Positions 52,089 to 61,445 of a stretch of DNA of 64,000 nt are shown piece after piece. Position 1 is the first letter of the stretch; each line of letters opens with the position of its first letter. The notes beneath the pieces are model-generated. The model was given only the letters and a program-made list of their open reading frames with translations, did no database searches and was not told the DNA's origin. Made by a program: the position numbers and the translations under genes. Source of the DNA: Sinomonas cellulolyticus (GTDB lineage Bacteria; Actinomycetota; Actinomycetes; Actinomycetales; Micrococcaceae); the NCBI RefSeq assembly GCF_014656475.1, contig NZ_BNCM01000004.1:1-64000 (forward strand), given 5' to 3'.

Positions 52089-52256
52089 CTAGCCGACGAG
52101 GACCTGCATCACCACGTTCATGGCCATGAACACCGAGCCTGCGGCCGCGAAGTGCTTCCATCCCGGAGCCGACCATTTCGTGGCCAGCCACAGTCCGAAG
52201 AGGAAGTCGTTGACGGCTGTGCCGTAGGAGATGAACGCTACGATGATGCCTCTCAT
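52089..52256 (-). CDS. Small two-span membrane peptide, 55 residues (copy 2)
   Basis: This 55-residue peptide starts MRGIIVAFISYGTAVNDFLF and has the same layout as copy 1: hydrophobic helix, AxKWSAPGWKHF-like turn, hydrophobic helix ending NVVMQVLVG. Identity to copy 1 is 35 of 55 by my count, with exactly equal length. AGGG lies about 8 nt before the ATG. It is transcribed in the same direction as the VWA gene and 122 nt upstream of it. No family was recognised. Confidence 0.65.
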   Translation of the reverse strand: MRGIIVAFISYGTAVNDFLFGLWLATKWSAPGWKHFAAAGSVFMAMNVVMQVLVG

Positions 52257-52456
52257 TGTGTCGCCCTGAACTTCGTGGATTGTCGTTACTTGAAGTTCCG
52301 CAGTGCTCTCAGGCTACGAGTCTTTTGCACGAGTGAGCAGCGGCAGGAGCGACATATGCGGTCCTCGCGCTCCCGACCGGAGTCTCGGTGAGCGCTGTCC
52401 GAGAAGAGCCCGCCTCAGTGTAGGCGCGGGGGACGCGACTTGAGAAAATTAGAGGA

Positions 52457-52489
52457 GCCCCCTCCTGGTTCTGGGTGCCGGGAGGGGGC
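52457..52489 (-). terminator. Probable terminator of the tad operon
   Basis: GCCCCCTCC at 52457-52465 pairs with GGAGGGGGC at 52481-52489. Read on the minus strand, the hairpin is followed by CTCCTCTAATTTTCTC, a T-rich tail. It lies about 115 nt past the tadC stop. The gap 52257-52605 holds otherwise only the palindrome at 52501-52516. Confidence 0.65.
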
Positions 52490-52500
52490 CCCCGCTGTGG

Positions 52501-52516
52501 TGCCCGTGCACGGGCA
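52501..52516. repeat. Perfect 16-bp palindrome
   Basis: TGCCCGTGCACGGGCA is a perfect palindrome located between the tad operon end and its terminator hairpin. It could be a protein-binding site or a second short hairpin in the 3' untranslated region. Confidence 0.6.
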
Positions 52517-52605
52517 GTTGTTATGGCAGGCCGAGGAGGGTCCTAACCGAGGTGGCAGCCTGGTCGAAGTGCCAGAGTCCACGGTCGCTCTCGGGAACCA
52601 TCGGT

Positions 52606-53493
52606 CTAGCCGCCGAAGATCTTCATGATGCTCAACACTGTGGGGCCGAGGACCACGATGAAGAGCGCCGGCAGGATGGCGAAGATCAGCGGGAAGAGAA
52701 TCTTTACAGGGATCTTCATCGCGTGCTCCTCCGCACGCTGGCGTCGCTTGATCCGCATCTCCTTGGCCTGCGTGCGAAGCACGTTTGCAATGGCGATCCC
52801 GTATTCATCCGCCTGTACCACCGCGCGGAGGAACGAGCGGAGCTCGGGGAAGCTGGCGCGTTCTGCCAAATCGAGATAGGCCTCACGGCGGGAACGGCCC
52901 ACCTGCACATCTTGGAGCGTCCGCACGAACTCTTCGGCGAGCGGACCGCTTGAGTTCTCCGCGGCACGGTTCAGCGCTGCCTCGAAGCCGACTCCCGCCT
53001 CGACCGAGATGAGCATCTGATCCAGAGCGTTCGGGAGAGCGATCTGCATGGCTGCCCGCCTCTTCTCTGCGGTATTCTTCAGCAGCAGATCTGGTACGAA
53101 GTAGGCGGAGACCGTCAGGGAGGCGGTCCGCACGAACGACCAGAACGAAGGATCCCGCAGGGCGAAGAAGAACAAGAGGGCGAAGGCAAAGCCGCCGAGC
53201 GCCAGAAGTGGTTTGGCCATGAGCACGCGATCCAGCGGCCACGCCTTGGGCCTGCCTGCGGCGGCGAGTCGCTTGTCCAGCTTGGCGGTGTATCCCGAGG
53301 GCGTTACCTTCCGGGAAAGCTCCCGGAGCCGCTCCGACATCGGCACGGAGGAGTGCTTCGGACCGCCCTTGACGAGGCCGAGGTTGATTTCGATGCTGCG
53401 CCGAGCTGAGCGGTCGGTGGCGACGAGCGTCCAAGTGAGGTAGCTGAGGGGAATCACGATTGCGAGGACCGCTGCAAGGGCGAGTGGTGTCAC
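52606..53493 (-). CDS. tadC: Flp pilus assembly protein TadC
   Basis: The 295-residue protein is a T2SF-domain membrane platform protein. A membrane span at residues 2-25 is followed by two spans near 93-135, the cytoplasmic T2SF segment (LPNALDQMLISVEAGVGFEAAL, partly quoted, and EFVRTLQDVQVGRSRREAYLDLAER) and a final hydrophobic hairpin (LFPLIFAILPALFIVVLGP). With TadB it forms the inner-membrane base on which the ATPase acts. It is the last gene of the tad operon and starts with GTG 13 nt after tadB. Confidence 0.92.
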   Translation of the reverse strand: MTPLALAAVLAIVIPLSYLTWTLVATDRSARRSIEINLGLVKGGPKHSSVPMSERLRELSRKVTPSGYTAKLDKRLAAAGRPKAWPLDRVLMAKPLLALGGFAFALLFFFALRDPSFWSFVRTASLTVSAYFVPDLLLKNTAEKRRAAMQIALPNALDQMLISVEAGVGFEAALNRAAENSSGPLAEEFVRTLQDVQVGRSRREAYLDLAERASFPELRSFLRAVVQADEYGIAIANVLRTQAKEMRIKRRQRAEEHAMKIPVKILFPLIFAILPALFIVVLGPTVLSIMKIFGG

Positions 53494-53506
53494 GTTGGAC
53501 CTCCTC

Positions 53507-54457
53507 CTAGAACTTCGGCTTGATGAGGATGCTGAGCCAAATCGAACCGATCGTCAGAAGGATGGCAATCATGCCCAGCATCAGCCAGCCAGGGGCGGTC
53601 GTGAAGAACGTTGCTGCATAGTATCGATTCGTCGCTGAAACGAGGACCAGCAGCACGATCGGGAGGGAGACGAGGATCAGGGCAGACATGCGTCCCTCCG
53701 CGCTCAGCGCCCGCACCTGGCGTGCCAGCTGGGCTCGTTCGCGGATCGTGTCGTTCACGTTCTCGAGAACCTCGGCGAGGTTGCCGCCCACTTCACGCTG
53801 GGTTTCCACGGCTTGCGCTGCCCAGAGGAAGTCTTCACTCTTCATACGCCCCGCAGTCTCGAGCAGCGAATCGACGAGATCCTTTCCGATACGGGTCTCA
53901 TTAACCACTCGACGGAGTTCCTCCCCCATTGGCGCTTCAGCCTCTTCTGCTGCAGCATCGATAGCACGTAATAGCGAGTGACCGGCTCTCATGCTCCCGG
54001 AGAGCATCTGCAGAGTGTCCGGCAACTGGTCGGCGAACTTTGCTTGGCGCTTCGACGCCTTGAGATTGAGCCATATCAGCGGACCGAGCGGCGCGATGAG
54101 GAACAGCACGATCCCCAGCCCGAGGCCGCCGAGGACCAACCCCAAGATCCCGCCGACCAGCGCGACCGCACCGCAGATGATGAGGAAATCGCCCAAGCTG
54201 AACCTGACGCCCGCCTGCTCGAACTTGTCGGCTTGGATGAATCGGAGCTGGCGTCCACGCAGAGATCTGTTGATCGCCCCAACGGCTGAATCCGTGAGCT
54301 TGGCTAGCGCAGTGCTCCCGTTCTGGGGCACGGCGGGTCTCCTCCGCCCTGGAGCCACTGTGCGACGAGACTTGTAGAACACCAGCACGAGGCCGATGAG
54401 TCCGGCATAGGCGGCGAGGAGACCTGCGACGAGCATGATCGGAGAGTCCATGTGCAT
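53507..54457 (-). CDS. tadB: Flp pilus assembly protein TadB
   Basis: The 316-residue protein has an N-terminal span, a central pair of spans (GGILGLVLGGLGLGIVLFLIAP) and a T2SF domain with LPDTLQMLSGSMRAGHSLLRA and LAEVLENVNDTIRERAQLARQV. It partners TadC. Start choices are GTG 54460, ATG 54457 and ATG 54451; ATG 54457 is preferred because GGAAGG lies 5 nt before it. It overlaps the cpaF stop, so the operon is translationally coupled here. Confidence 0.92.
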   Translation of the reverse strand: MHMDSPIMLVAGLLAAYAGLIGLVLVFYKSRRTVAPGRRRPAVPQNGSTALAKLTDSAVGAINRSLRGRQLRFIQADKFEQAGVRFSLGDFLIICGAVALVGGILGLVLGGLGLGIVLFLIAPLGPLIWLNLKASKRQAKFADQLPDTLQMLSGSMRAGHSLLRAIDAAAEEAEAPMGEELRRVVNETRIGKDLVDSLLETAGRMKSEDFLWAAQAVETQREVGGNLAEVLENVNDTIRERAQLARQVRALSAEGRMSALILVSLPIVLLVLVSATNRYYAATFFTTAPGWLMLGMIAILLTIGSIWLSILIKPKF

Positions 54458-55953
54458 CACACCCTTCCGTAGTGCTGGCCGAAGATACTCGGACTGATCT
54501 GTATACCGAGCTCGGCAAAGCGCTCTGTGAAGCGCGGGCGGACGCCTGTGGGAATCGGCCTGCCGAGGAAGCGCCCGTTGGCGTCCAGGCCAGCAGAGTA
54601 GTCGAAGAGGAACGCGTCCTGAAGCGTCACCATGTCACCCTCCATGCCCTGCACTTCAGTGACGTGCGTGACGCGACGGGTGCCGTCTCGTAAACGGGTC
54701 AGGTGCACGATCAGGTTCACTGCCGAGGACACCTGCTCCCGGATGGCGCGCAGCGGAAGGTCCATGCCTGCCATCAGAACTAGGGTCTCGAGGCGGGCGA
54801 TCGCATCCCTCGGCGAGTTCGCGTGAACGGTGGACAGGGAGCCGTCATGGCCCGTGTTCATGGCCTGAAGCATGTCTAGCGTCTCGCCGCCACGCACCTC
54901 GCCGACCACGATGCGGTCGGGCCTCATGCGCAGGGAATTCCTCACAAGGTCGCGGATCGTGATAGCCCCTGTGCCTTCAATGTTGGGCGGCCGGCTTTCG
55001 AGTCGGACCACATGATCCTGTTGGAGTTGGAGTTCCACCGCATCCTCGATAGTGACGATGCGTTCGTTGTGGGGGATAAAGGATGAAAGGACATTGAGTA
55101 GCGTCGTCTTGCCGGTGCCGGTGCCACCGGACACGATGATGTTCATTCGCGCCTGCACGCACGCACGAAGCAGTTCGGTCATCTCCGGATTGAGCGTACC
55201 GAGCTCTATGAGGCGCTTGACGCTGAGGGCCTCACGCGAGAACTTGCGGATGGTCAGCGATGATCCGTTGACCGCGAGCGGTGGGATGATCGCGTTGACG
55301 CGCGACCCATCCGAGAGACGCGCGTCGACCAGCGGCGAGGACTCGTCGATACGTCGGCCCACTCTAGAGACGATGCGATCGATCACGCGACGCAATTGCT
55401 CCTCGGAGGTGAAGGTCGTCTCGGTCGGGAACAGCTGTCCGTGACGTTCGATGTAGACCTGGTCTGCGCGGTTGACCATGACTTCGGTCACGGACGGATC
55501 GTTGATATACCTCTGAATGGGACCGAGGCCGAGGACATCGTCCATGACCTCATCGATGAGACGATCGCGCTCGCTTGCGGTCAGCGGAACCTGTTGGGTG
55601 GATACCACTTCGCTGAGCTCGGTTCGCACATAGTCGTTGAGGTCTGCCTCACTCAACGAGGAGTCGGTAATGCGGCCGCCGACATGGTCGTAGAGTTCAC
55701 TCATGACCTTGCCCTTGAGATCGCGCAGCGCTTGGCTGGCGCGCACGCCGCCGGCCGTGGCGATCTCGTGAACGGCGAGGCGTGCCTCCGCGTCGGCGGC
55801 CGCCTTCGCCTCGACGCGGGTCGAGAGCTTGGACGGCGCGGGCGAGTGGGGGCTCGGTGCGAGCATCTCGGTCGAGGCATCAGGCTCAGGGGCGGCTTCC
55901 CGTCCGAGGACAACATCTCCTTTCGCCTCGATCAGGCGCCGGGACAGGCTCAC
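54457..55953 (-). CDS. cpaF: Flp pilus assembly ATPase CpaF/TadA
   Basis: The 498-residue protein is the bidirectional secretion-type ATPase that powers pilus extension. Walker [10 protein letters not shown] is at residues 276-284, the Walker-B-like glutamate is Glu352 in [10 protein letters not shown], and the His-box region ([21 protein letters not shown]) follows. The N-terminal ~60 residues are a disordered Pro/Ala-rich region. The GTG start overlaps the cpaE stop by four bases. Confidence 0.95.
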   Translation of the reverse strand: MSLSRRLIEAKGDVVLGREAAPEPDASTEMLAPSPHSPAPSKLSTRVEAKAAADAEARLAVHEIATAGGVRASQALRDLKGKVMSELYDHVGGRITDSSLSEADLNDYVRTELSEVVSTQQVPLTASERDRLIDEVMDDVLGLGPIQRYINDPSVTEVMVNRADQVYIERHGQLFPTETTFTSEEQLRRVIDRIVSRVGRRIDESSPLVDARLSDGSRVNAIIPPLAVNGSSLTIRKFSREALSVKRLIELGTLNPEMTELLRACVQARMNIIVSGGTGTGKTTLLNVLSSFIPHNERIVTIEDAVELQLQQDHVVRLESRPPNIEGTGAITIRDLVRNSLRMRPDRIVVGEVRGGETLDMLQAMNTGHDGSLSTVHANSPRDAIARLETLVLMAGMDLPLRAIREQVSSAVNLIVHLTRLRDGTRRVTHVTEVQGMEGDMVTLQDAFLFDYSAGLDANGRFLGRPIPTGVRPRFTERFAELGIQISPSIFGQHYGRV

Positions 55954-57152
55954 TGGAACACCGCCCGCCGGTGGAGCTGCTTGTGCTCACGGGAATCCCA
56001 CTGGGGTTTGAAGCGCTCGACGAGCTTGCGCAGCCCCTTGACTGCTGGATCTCGCAGGCCGTCCTGGAGGGCGGGGACGCCCCGGTTAGTCGAGAGCGGC
56101 AGCGACCGCGAGCGGGGAAGTACGATGTCGACGGGCACGCCGAGCGTTGCCTCGACGTCCTGTACGGAAATCCCGGCCCTTTTGTCTGCCATGTTGAGGA
56201 CCACGTGTCGATGCTCGGGCAGCATGTGCAGCTCGTTGAGGATTTCGAGACCCGACTTGAGGCCCCGCACGCTCGGAATATCCATGCCGCATACCCACAC
56301 CACGTCCGTGGCCTGGTCCAAGGTTGCAAGGACGTGCTCACCGAGTCCCGGTGAGGTATCGATGACCACGTATTGGAATTCGACCGCAAGGTGCTTGACC
56401 AGCTCAGCTACCTGATCGGGACTGATCCGGTCGGCGTCAGCCGGGTTCCGCGGAGCGCACAGGGCATAGATGTTCGTCGGATGCGCGCTGAGATACGTCT
56501 TGAGCGAGAGCGAGTCCATGGGGCCGCCTACCGCATCCACAATCGTGCGCTCGGGGTTGAGCATGAGGCCGCTCGCGACGTCGCCGAACTGGAGGTCCAG
56601 ATCGACGATGACCACGGACATCGGAGCGATCTTCCCGAGGCCGACCGCGATGTTCGTGGCGATTGTCGTCTTGCCGACCCCGCCTTTCGGCGACATGACG
56701 GCGATGATGCGGCCGTGACTCCCTCCAGATTCGGCGTCCAGGGTGGATGGTACTGGAGCCACGGCGAGTCGTGAGGCTGCCGCCGATGCAGCCTGCTCAA
56801 GGTGGCTGCGGAGGGCCTCGGCGTCTGCCGCAGGGATGACGATGTCCCGCACACCCGAACGCATCGCGGAGAGAGCAAGTTCGGGCGTCGGCTGTGCGGC
56901 GTAGATGACGCTGACGTGGGGGTGACGGGCATCTACCGCCGCAGCGAAGGTGAACACATCTTCGGAGCGCAGGTCCGGCCCGAGAACCAGGACCTCGATC
57001 GGTTCTCCGACAAGCTGGTCGAAGACGTCCTCGATGCTGGCCGGGAGGAAATTGGCCTGGAAATACTGCAGGGAACCGGGAAGGGCCGCCGCGGCGAGCC
57101 GGACGCGATGCTCGAAGTCGGTGTCTGCAGTGATCACGGCGAAACGGCTCAC
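55950..57152 (-). CDS. cpaE: Flp pilus localisation ATPase CpaE/TadZ
   Basis: The 400-residue protein has an N-terminal receiver-like domain (residues 1-120) without an obvious phosphoacceptor cluster, then a MinD/ParA-type ATPase with the deviant Walker motif SPKGGVGKTT at 154-163 and VIVDLDLQFGDVASGL. TadZ proteins position the pilus machine in the cell. It overlaps cpaB upstream and cpaF downstream by four bases each. Confidence 0.93.
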   Translation of the reverse strand: MSRFAVITADTDFEHRVRLAAAALPGSLQYFQANFLPASIEDVFDQLVGEPIEVLVLGPDLRSEDVFTFAAAVDARHPHVSVIYAAQPTPELALSAMRSGVRDIVIPAADAEALRSHLEQAASAAASRLAVAPVPSTLDAESGGSHGRIIAVMSPKGGVGKTTIATNIAVGLGKIAPMSVVIVDLDLQFGDVASGLMLNPERTIVDAVGGPMDSLSLKTYLSAHPTNIYALCAPRNPADADRISPDQVAELVKHLAVEFQYVVIDTSPGLGEHVLATLDQATDVVWVCGMDIPSVRGLKSGLEILNELHMLPEHRHVVLNMADKRAGISVQDVEATLGVPVDIVLPRSRSLPLSTNRGVPALQDGLRDPAVKGLRKLVERFKPQWDSREHKQLHRRAVFQ

Positions 57153-57907
57153 CGGAACACCTTCGTCCTGTCGACAACTCCGTTGTTGTTCTCAGCCGCC
57201 GTGGACGGTTCCTTGGAGAGGTAGACCTTGCCGAATTCGGTGGCGAAGACGATCTTCTCGGCGTCGGCAGCACTTCTCGCGATTGTGACGAGGTATTCGC
57301 CGGTGGAGCTGCCGGATCCGCCTATTCCGCCGCCGCTCTGCTGAGGTGCCGCAGTGGCGTTGTTCTGGGCCGCGGCGCCGGAGGTCATCTGGATGCCCGT
57401 GACGAGGACCTTGTGGAACTCGAGCTGCGTCTGTGCAGGGACGTTGTCCTCCTTCGCGAAAGAGACGAAGACGCCCACGGTGTCACCTGCGGAGAGGGTC
57501 CCGCCCACCACCCGTTCAATCGGCAGGCGAACAGTGACCTCCTGCATTCCGTCGGGGACAGTCGCTCGACCGGGTCCGTTGAGCGAGCCGGGAGCCACGA
57601 ACCGAGTGGTGAGGAGCTGCTCGCCCGGCTCGAGCGAGACACCGGCGACCTTGCCTTGGATCTGTCCGATATCAGTGACCGCATCGGAGGCGATGACGGC
57701 CTTGGGGACGGGCTTCTTGGCGATCGAGCTGCCCAGTGAGCCGGCTGCGGTTCCGGTGGGGATGGACTTCTGGACGACGTAGACATCTTGAGTCTCTGTG
57801 CCGGCCATGGCGCGGGCGTCAGCGCCGTTGACGTACATGATGAGCAGAACGCTGCCGATGATTGCAACAATCAGAGCGGCCACGCCTCCCAGTAGGCGGG
57901 TCCTCAC
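57149..57907 (-). CDS. cpaB: Flp pilus assembly protein CpaB/RcpC
   Basis: The 252-residue protein has an N-terminal membrane anchor (residues 5-27, LLGGVAALIVAIIGSVLLIM) and an SAF domain (about 42-105) with LEPGEQLLTTRFV, followed by an RcpC-type region (VTVRLPIERVVGGTLSAGDTV). A Gly/Ser-rich linker near residues 185-205 precedes the end. It is thought to act outside the membrane in pilus assembly. It follows tadG by 14 nt. Confidence 0.88.
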   Translation of the reverse strand: MRTRLLGGVAALIVAIIGSVLLIMYVNGADARAMAGTETQDVYVVQKSIPTGTAAGSLGSSIAKKPVPKAVIASDAVTDIGQIQGKVAGVSLEPGEQLLTTRFVAPGSLNGPGRATVPDGMQEVTVRLPIERVVGGTLSAGDTVGVFVSFAKEDNVPAQTQLEFHKVLVTGIQMTSGAAAQNNATAAPQQSGGGIGGSGSSTGEYLVTIARSAADAEKIVFATEFGKVYLSKEPSTAAENNNGVVDRTKVFR

Positions 57908-57921
57908 GGTAACTCCTTAGA

Positions 57922-58950
57922 TCACTTAATGAGGCGGACGATGGTGGTTCCGTAGTTGCTGCCACCTATTAAGGCCGACGGATCGGCCTCCTCGAATCGC
58001 ATGAATTTGCCAACGATGCAACGATTGCTTCCGGAGCACTTCACATTGCTCGGGATGGTACTTGGCATGTATGTGTAGGGCTGATTTCCTGTGCCGCTGA
58101 ACTGCCAGGCGTGAATTTCAAAGGTGGCATAGCCGAGAATCTTGTAACTGCTGCCGTTTCCGGTGCCGGCAGAATAATCAAACACGGGGAACTCTTGCTC
58201 CACATTTTTCCCCGCCGTGAGATCGGCAACCCACCCCTCGAGAATCGATTTGCAGTCACCCGGGTCATTTCCTGGATCACCACCTGCCCATCCTCCTGAG
58301 GTAGTGGTTGCGTAGCACGGGGAGGATTCGGAGAGCCAGCCCCAACCGCCGCTGACAGTCGCGCCACTGGAATTCTTGGTGCATTGCATCTGACTCGGAG
58401 TTCCGTTGGGCCCGTTGCCAGGCTTGTACGAGAACCGCTGAAGATCGCCTGTCTCAGAACCACTGCTCAAATCGAAACAGGAGTTCGAGAGAGCTAGCGG
58501 AAATCCTCCACCCGACGAGGGGAAGCCCCACTCGGCGGTTGCCGCAGCCTCGACCGGAGTCGAGCCCATGCCGAAGATCCTGCCCAATGTGAGCGGGAGG
58601 CCGTCCGGGGGAGTTGACGTCCGAGTTTGGACGGTGCCGCCCGCGGCTGTTGTCTGCAGGATGGGTGGTGCTGCGACTGCCGTTCCATCATTGGAGTTAG
58701 GAGGTGTGTATTGATTCGCGAGGGATTGTGCCTGCAGAGCCGTGCAGTTCCCGGCGTTGTTCGAGCAGTATTGGGCAACGGCGAGAGCGGACGCATCTGC
58801 GCCGTTCTGGAGTTGCGCCTTCTCCGCAGCGATTCTTCCGATATCGACTGCGAGGGCGCCCATCCCAAGCAAGGCGACCATCAGGATGGCCACCAACACG
58901 GCGACTGCACCTTTTTCCTTTTCTCGCCTCATCACGGCTATCCACCGCAT
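57922..58950 (-). CDS. TadG-like Flp pilus-associated protein
   Basis: The 342-residue protein has a pseudopilin-like N-terminus, [29 protein letters not shown] in part, followed by ...[20 protein letters not shown], the TadE/TadG-like (DUF2134-type) signature. The extracellular part is Gly/Ser/Asn-rich with several Cys. ATG 58950 is chosen over the longer TTG/GTG options because GGAG lies 7 nt upstream; ATG 58932 is another option. It overlaps the tadE stop. It likely provides a minor pilin or envelope part of the pilus. Confidence 0.82.
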   Translation of the reverse strand: MRWIAVMRREKEKGAVAVLVAILMVALLGMGALAVDIGRIAAEKAQLQNGADASALAVAQYCSNNAGNCTALQAQSLANQYTPPNSNDGTAVAAPPILQTTAAGGTVQTRTSTPPDGLPLTLGRIFGMGSTPVEAAATAEWGFPSSGGGFPLALSNSCFDLSSGSETGDLQRFSYKPGNGPNGTPSQMQCTKNSSGATVSGGWGWLSESSPCYATTTSGGWAGGDPGNDPGDCKSILEGWVADLTAGKNVEQEFPVFDYSAGTGNGSSYKILGYATFEIHAWQFSGTGNQPYTYMPSTIPSNVKCSGSNRCIVGKFMRFEEADPSALIGGSNYGTTIVRLIK

Positions 58951-59321
58951 CGCATGACTCCGACCCCGGTGATCGTAATGTTCGCCGGCAGCCCGAGCCA
59001 TCCGCCGGTGAGGAGTCCGACATTCGACGTGACGGTGGCGTTCACCTGCTTGGTGAGGGCATCACAAGTCAGGGGATCTGGCGTAACTGCAATGAGGTAG
59101 CCCGTGGCGACGCTTTGAGCAGCGGACCGCGCAGTATCCGGGTTGTCGGTTACCGCCATTGTTCGAGCGGCCTCACGAGCTGCGTTGCTCATAACGATCT
59201 GCGCGTTGTAAAGATGTCCGAACTCAATGATTCCGAAAACGAGGGTTATGAGGAGTGGAAGTACGAGTGCGAATTCGACGGCGGCCGCTCCACGCTCTTT
59301 CGCCTGAATGGGCGTCAGCAT
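58938..59321 (-). CDS. tadE: TadE-family pseudopilin
   Basis: The 127-residue protein has the TadE signature after a short basic leader: [20 protein letters not shown], then [25 protein letters not shown]. Cleavage would occur at G|AAAVE with the glutamate at +5, as for pseudopilins. The rest is a small exported domain with two Cys. ATG 59321 is preferred over TTG 59342 because it follows a G-rich site, although spacing is short. The hairpin between flp and this gene may lower its expression. Confidence 0.88.
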   Translation of the reverse strand: MLTPIQAKERGAAAVEFALVLPLLITLVFGIIEFGHLYNAQIVMSNAAREAARTMAVTDNPDTARSAAQSVATGYLIAVTPDPLTCDALTKQVNATVTSNVGLLTGGWLGLPANITITGVGVMRCGG

Positions 59322-59343
59322 GTACCCCCCTGGGTAGTGCAAT

Positions 59344-59376
59344 GAGGGGTGGGGAGTCTGCGGCTCCCCACCCTCT
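59344..59376 (-). terminator. Hairpin between flp and tadE (partial terminator)
   Basis: GGTGGGGAG at 59348-59356 pairs with CTCCCCACC at 59364-59372, and the flanks extend the stem with one bulge. Read on the minus strand it follows the flp stop by about 17 nt and precedes tadE. It would allow many more flp transcripts than transcripts of the assembly genes. Confidence 0.65.
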
Positions 59377-59392
59377 CGCCGTTGACGGGTTC

Positions 59393-59599
59393 TCAGGGGA
59401 CGACGATGGCGTTGATGCGATCGGCGATGTTCTGGAAGAGGGTCGAGATACCACCTCCGAGGGCGGTGACGGCGAGGATGATGGCGACTGCGATGAGGCC
59501 GATGAGCAGCGCATACTCGGTCGCCGTCGCGCCCTTCTCCTTGTCAGAGGAGGTGATGTCGTTCCAGAACGTGAGCAGGGAGACCATGAACTTGTTCAC
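59393..59599 (-). CDS. flp: Flp pilin
   Basis: The 68-residue protein is the major Flp/Fap pilin. The prepilin site is [10 protein letters not shown] with Gly23 at -1, Glu28 at +5 and Tyr29 at +6, followed by the hydrophobic assembly helix [14 protein letters not shown] and a short C-terminal segment. GTG 59599 is chosen for the GAAGGA 6 nt upstream; the longer frame is rejected. It is the promoter-proximal gene of the tad operon. Confidence 0.92.
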   Translation of the reverse strand: MNKFMVSLLTFWNDITSSDKEKGATATEYALLIGLIAVAIILAVTALGGGISTLFQNIADRINAIVVP

Positions 59600-60112
59600 G
59601 ATGGTTCCTTCGGGGTAATGGCGGAACCAAGGCAACGTGCCCCCATTTGAAGCTCGCCGGGTTCCACCCGATCACGGTGCCATGGTGGTGTGCGCAACTG
59701 CACCACTTGGCTGTACGCGTCTTTTGCGCCCTGCGTAACCCCCTTGACTACTTGGGCGCGGGCTAGGTGTACTTAGTTTCGGCTCGTGACGTGGCCTGTG
59801 TCACCATGCGGCCCTCACCGCCGGAGGTGGTGCGGATGCCATAACCTCGACCGGCCCTGCGTTGCCCGCCGCCGCTCCGCCCGCGCCGCGAACTCGCAGC
59901 GCATCGTGTACACTTGATAGCTGTTGTGCGTGTCCTTACTCGATGGTGCGCGTCGCGGGAGTGTCCAGTTGCAGGACGCCGGCTTCCGGGGCGCTTTCGA
60001 GAAGCAATGGGATAACTGGTCTGGGAGCCCTCACCTCTGGTCCGGTAGCGCACCGAAGAACGGGGTGTATCTCACCGGCATCCCACCAGACCACGAAACG
60101 AAGGCAATAACT
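59600..60112. other. Intergenic region between flp and rplM
   Basis: These 513 bases separate the divergent flp and rplM genes and contain no gene I can support. GTGGTG at 59685-59690 and CACCAC at 59701-59706 make an inverted repeat about 85 bp upstream of flp. TACACT at 59909-59914 is a -10-like hexamer for rplM without a clear -35; if used, rplM would have a leader of about 195 nt. Confidence 0.4.
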
Positions 60113-60556
60113 GTGCGTACGTACACTCCGAAGCCCGGCGACGCCGACCGTCAGTGGCACGTCATCGACGCCACCGACGTCGTTCTGGGTCGCCTTGCCA
60201 GCCAGACCGCAACACTGCTGCGCGGGAAGCACAAGCCGACCTTTGCGTCCCACATGGACATGGGCGATTTCGTCATCATCATCAATGCGGACAAGGTGGC
60301 CCTCACCGGCGCCAAGCTCCAGCAGAAGCGCGCCTACCGCCACTCGGGCTTCCCGGGCGGCCTGACCTCGGTCACCTACGCCGAGCTTCTTGAGAAGAAC
60401 CCGGTCCGCGCCGTGGAGAAGGCTGTCAAGGGCATGCTTCCCCACAACAAGCTGGCCGCCCAGCAGCTGTCCAAGCTCAAGGTCTATGCGGGCCCTAACC
60501 ACCCGCACGCTGCGCAGCAGCCCAAGACCTTCGAGATCAACCAGGTCGCCCAGTAG
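60113..60556 (+). CDS. rplM: Large ribosomal subunit protein uL13
   Basis: This is L13 with 147 residues, an early-assembly 50S protein. It begins [21 protein letters not shown] and contains [33 protein letters not shown] and the [11 protein letters not shown] block. AAGG at 60101-60104 precedes the GTG at 60113; the longer frame is not conserved. rpsI follows after 38 nt. Confidence 0.98.
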   Translation: MRTYTPKPGDADRQWHVIDATDVVLGRLASQTATLLRGKHKPTFASHMDMGDFVIIINADKVALTGAKLQQKRAYRHSGFPGGLTSVTYAELLEKNPVRAVEKAVKGMLPHNKLAAQQLSKLKVYAGPNHPHAAQQPKTFEINQVAQ

Positions 60557-60594
60557 TCCTGGCCACTACCCAAGAATTCATCAAGGAGAACACT

Positions 60595-61098
60595 GTGGCT
60601 CAGAACGAAGAGCTCAACCCGGCCGCGGCCGAGGAGAACCTGACCAGCTACACGTCCGAGAGCGCGCCGGCCACGGTTGAGGAAGCCCGCCGCGAGCGCC
60701 CGGCCCTCACGGTCGCCGGTGCCGCCGTCGGCCGCCGCAAGGAGGCCGTGGCCCGCGTCCGCGTTGTTCCCGGCTCCGGCCAGTGGACCATCAACGGTCG
60801 CACGCTCGAGAACTACTTCCCGAACAAGCTGCACCAGCAGGAGGTGAACGACCCGTTCAAGCTCCTCGACCTCGAGGGCGCCTACGACGTGATCGTCCGC
60901 ATCCACGGTGGCGGCCCCTCCGGCCAGGCTGGCGCTGTGCGCCTCGGTGTCTCGCGCGCGCTCAACGAGATCGATGTGGAGAACAACCGCCCGGCCCTGA
61001 AGAAGGCCGGCTTCCTCACCCGCGACGCCCGCGTGGTGGAGCGCAAGAAGGCCGGTCTCAAGAAGGCCCGCCGCGCGCCGCAGTACTCGAAGCGCTGA
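60595..61098 (+). CDS. rpsI: Small ribosomal subunit protein uS9, with N-terminal extension
   Basis: This is S9 with 167 residues; its C-terminal tail ([10 protein letters not shown]-like, here [11 protein letters not shown]) touches P-site tRNA. The first ~38 residues are an acidic actinobacterial extension before the core [22 protein letters not shown]. The GTG start has AAGGAG at 60583-60588. It forms the usual rplM-rpsI unit, ended by a strong terminator. Confidence 0.97.
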   Translation: MAQNEELNPAAAEENLTSYTSESAPATVEEARRERPALTVAGAAVGRRKEAVARVRVVPGSGQWTINGRTLENYFPNKLHQQEVNDPFKLLDLEGAYDVIVRIHGGGPSGQAGAVRLGVSRALNEIDVENNRPALKKAGFLTRDARVVERKKAGLKKARRAPQYSKR

Positions 61099-61114
61099 TC
61101 CCAGCCCTTCAGAG

Positions 61115-61147
61115 AAGGCCCGTCCCGCTGTTGCGGGGCGGGCCTTT
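61115..61147 (+). terminator. Terminator after rpsI
   Basis: AAGGCCCGTCCCGC at 61115-61128 pairs with GCGGGGCGGGCCTT at 61133-61146 around TGTT, with one G:T pair, and is followed by TCC. The 298 bases from here to the next gene contain no supportable gene except a doubtful 46-codon frame (61309-61449). Confidence 0.85.
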
Positions 61148-61445
61148 CCGCATTCCCGGGACTTGGGAAGTGCGAACCGGCTGTGGCACCGTTGGCCCGC
61201 TCAGCGATCACGTGCCAACTGTTTTTCGAGTACACCGTTTCCGAAACAAGTGGTGCACGAGTCTCAGATCGGATGTAGCGTCTATAGGGCGTCCAGAGTC
61301 GGGCGCAAATGAACACGATGAAGGGGACACATCGTGTACTCGCGCTTCTGCACCCGCCCGAGCTCGCCGAATCCACGCCTCTCCTGCCGCCGTACTGGCG
61401 CCTGAGGTCTCGGTCGGTGTCCCTTCGCACCCATTCGGAGGAATC

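Noticed and set aside
59763-60053. 96-codon minus-strand frame in the flp-rplM gap
   Set aside because: Arg/Thr/Gly-rich translation without domains, no ribosome binding site, and overlap with the rplM leader.
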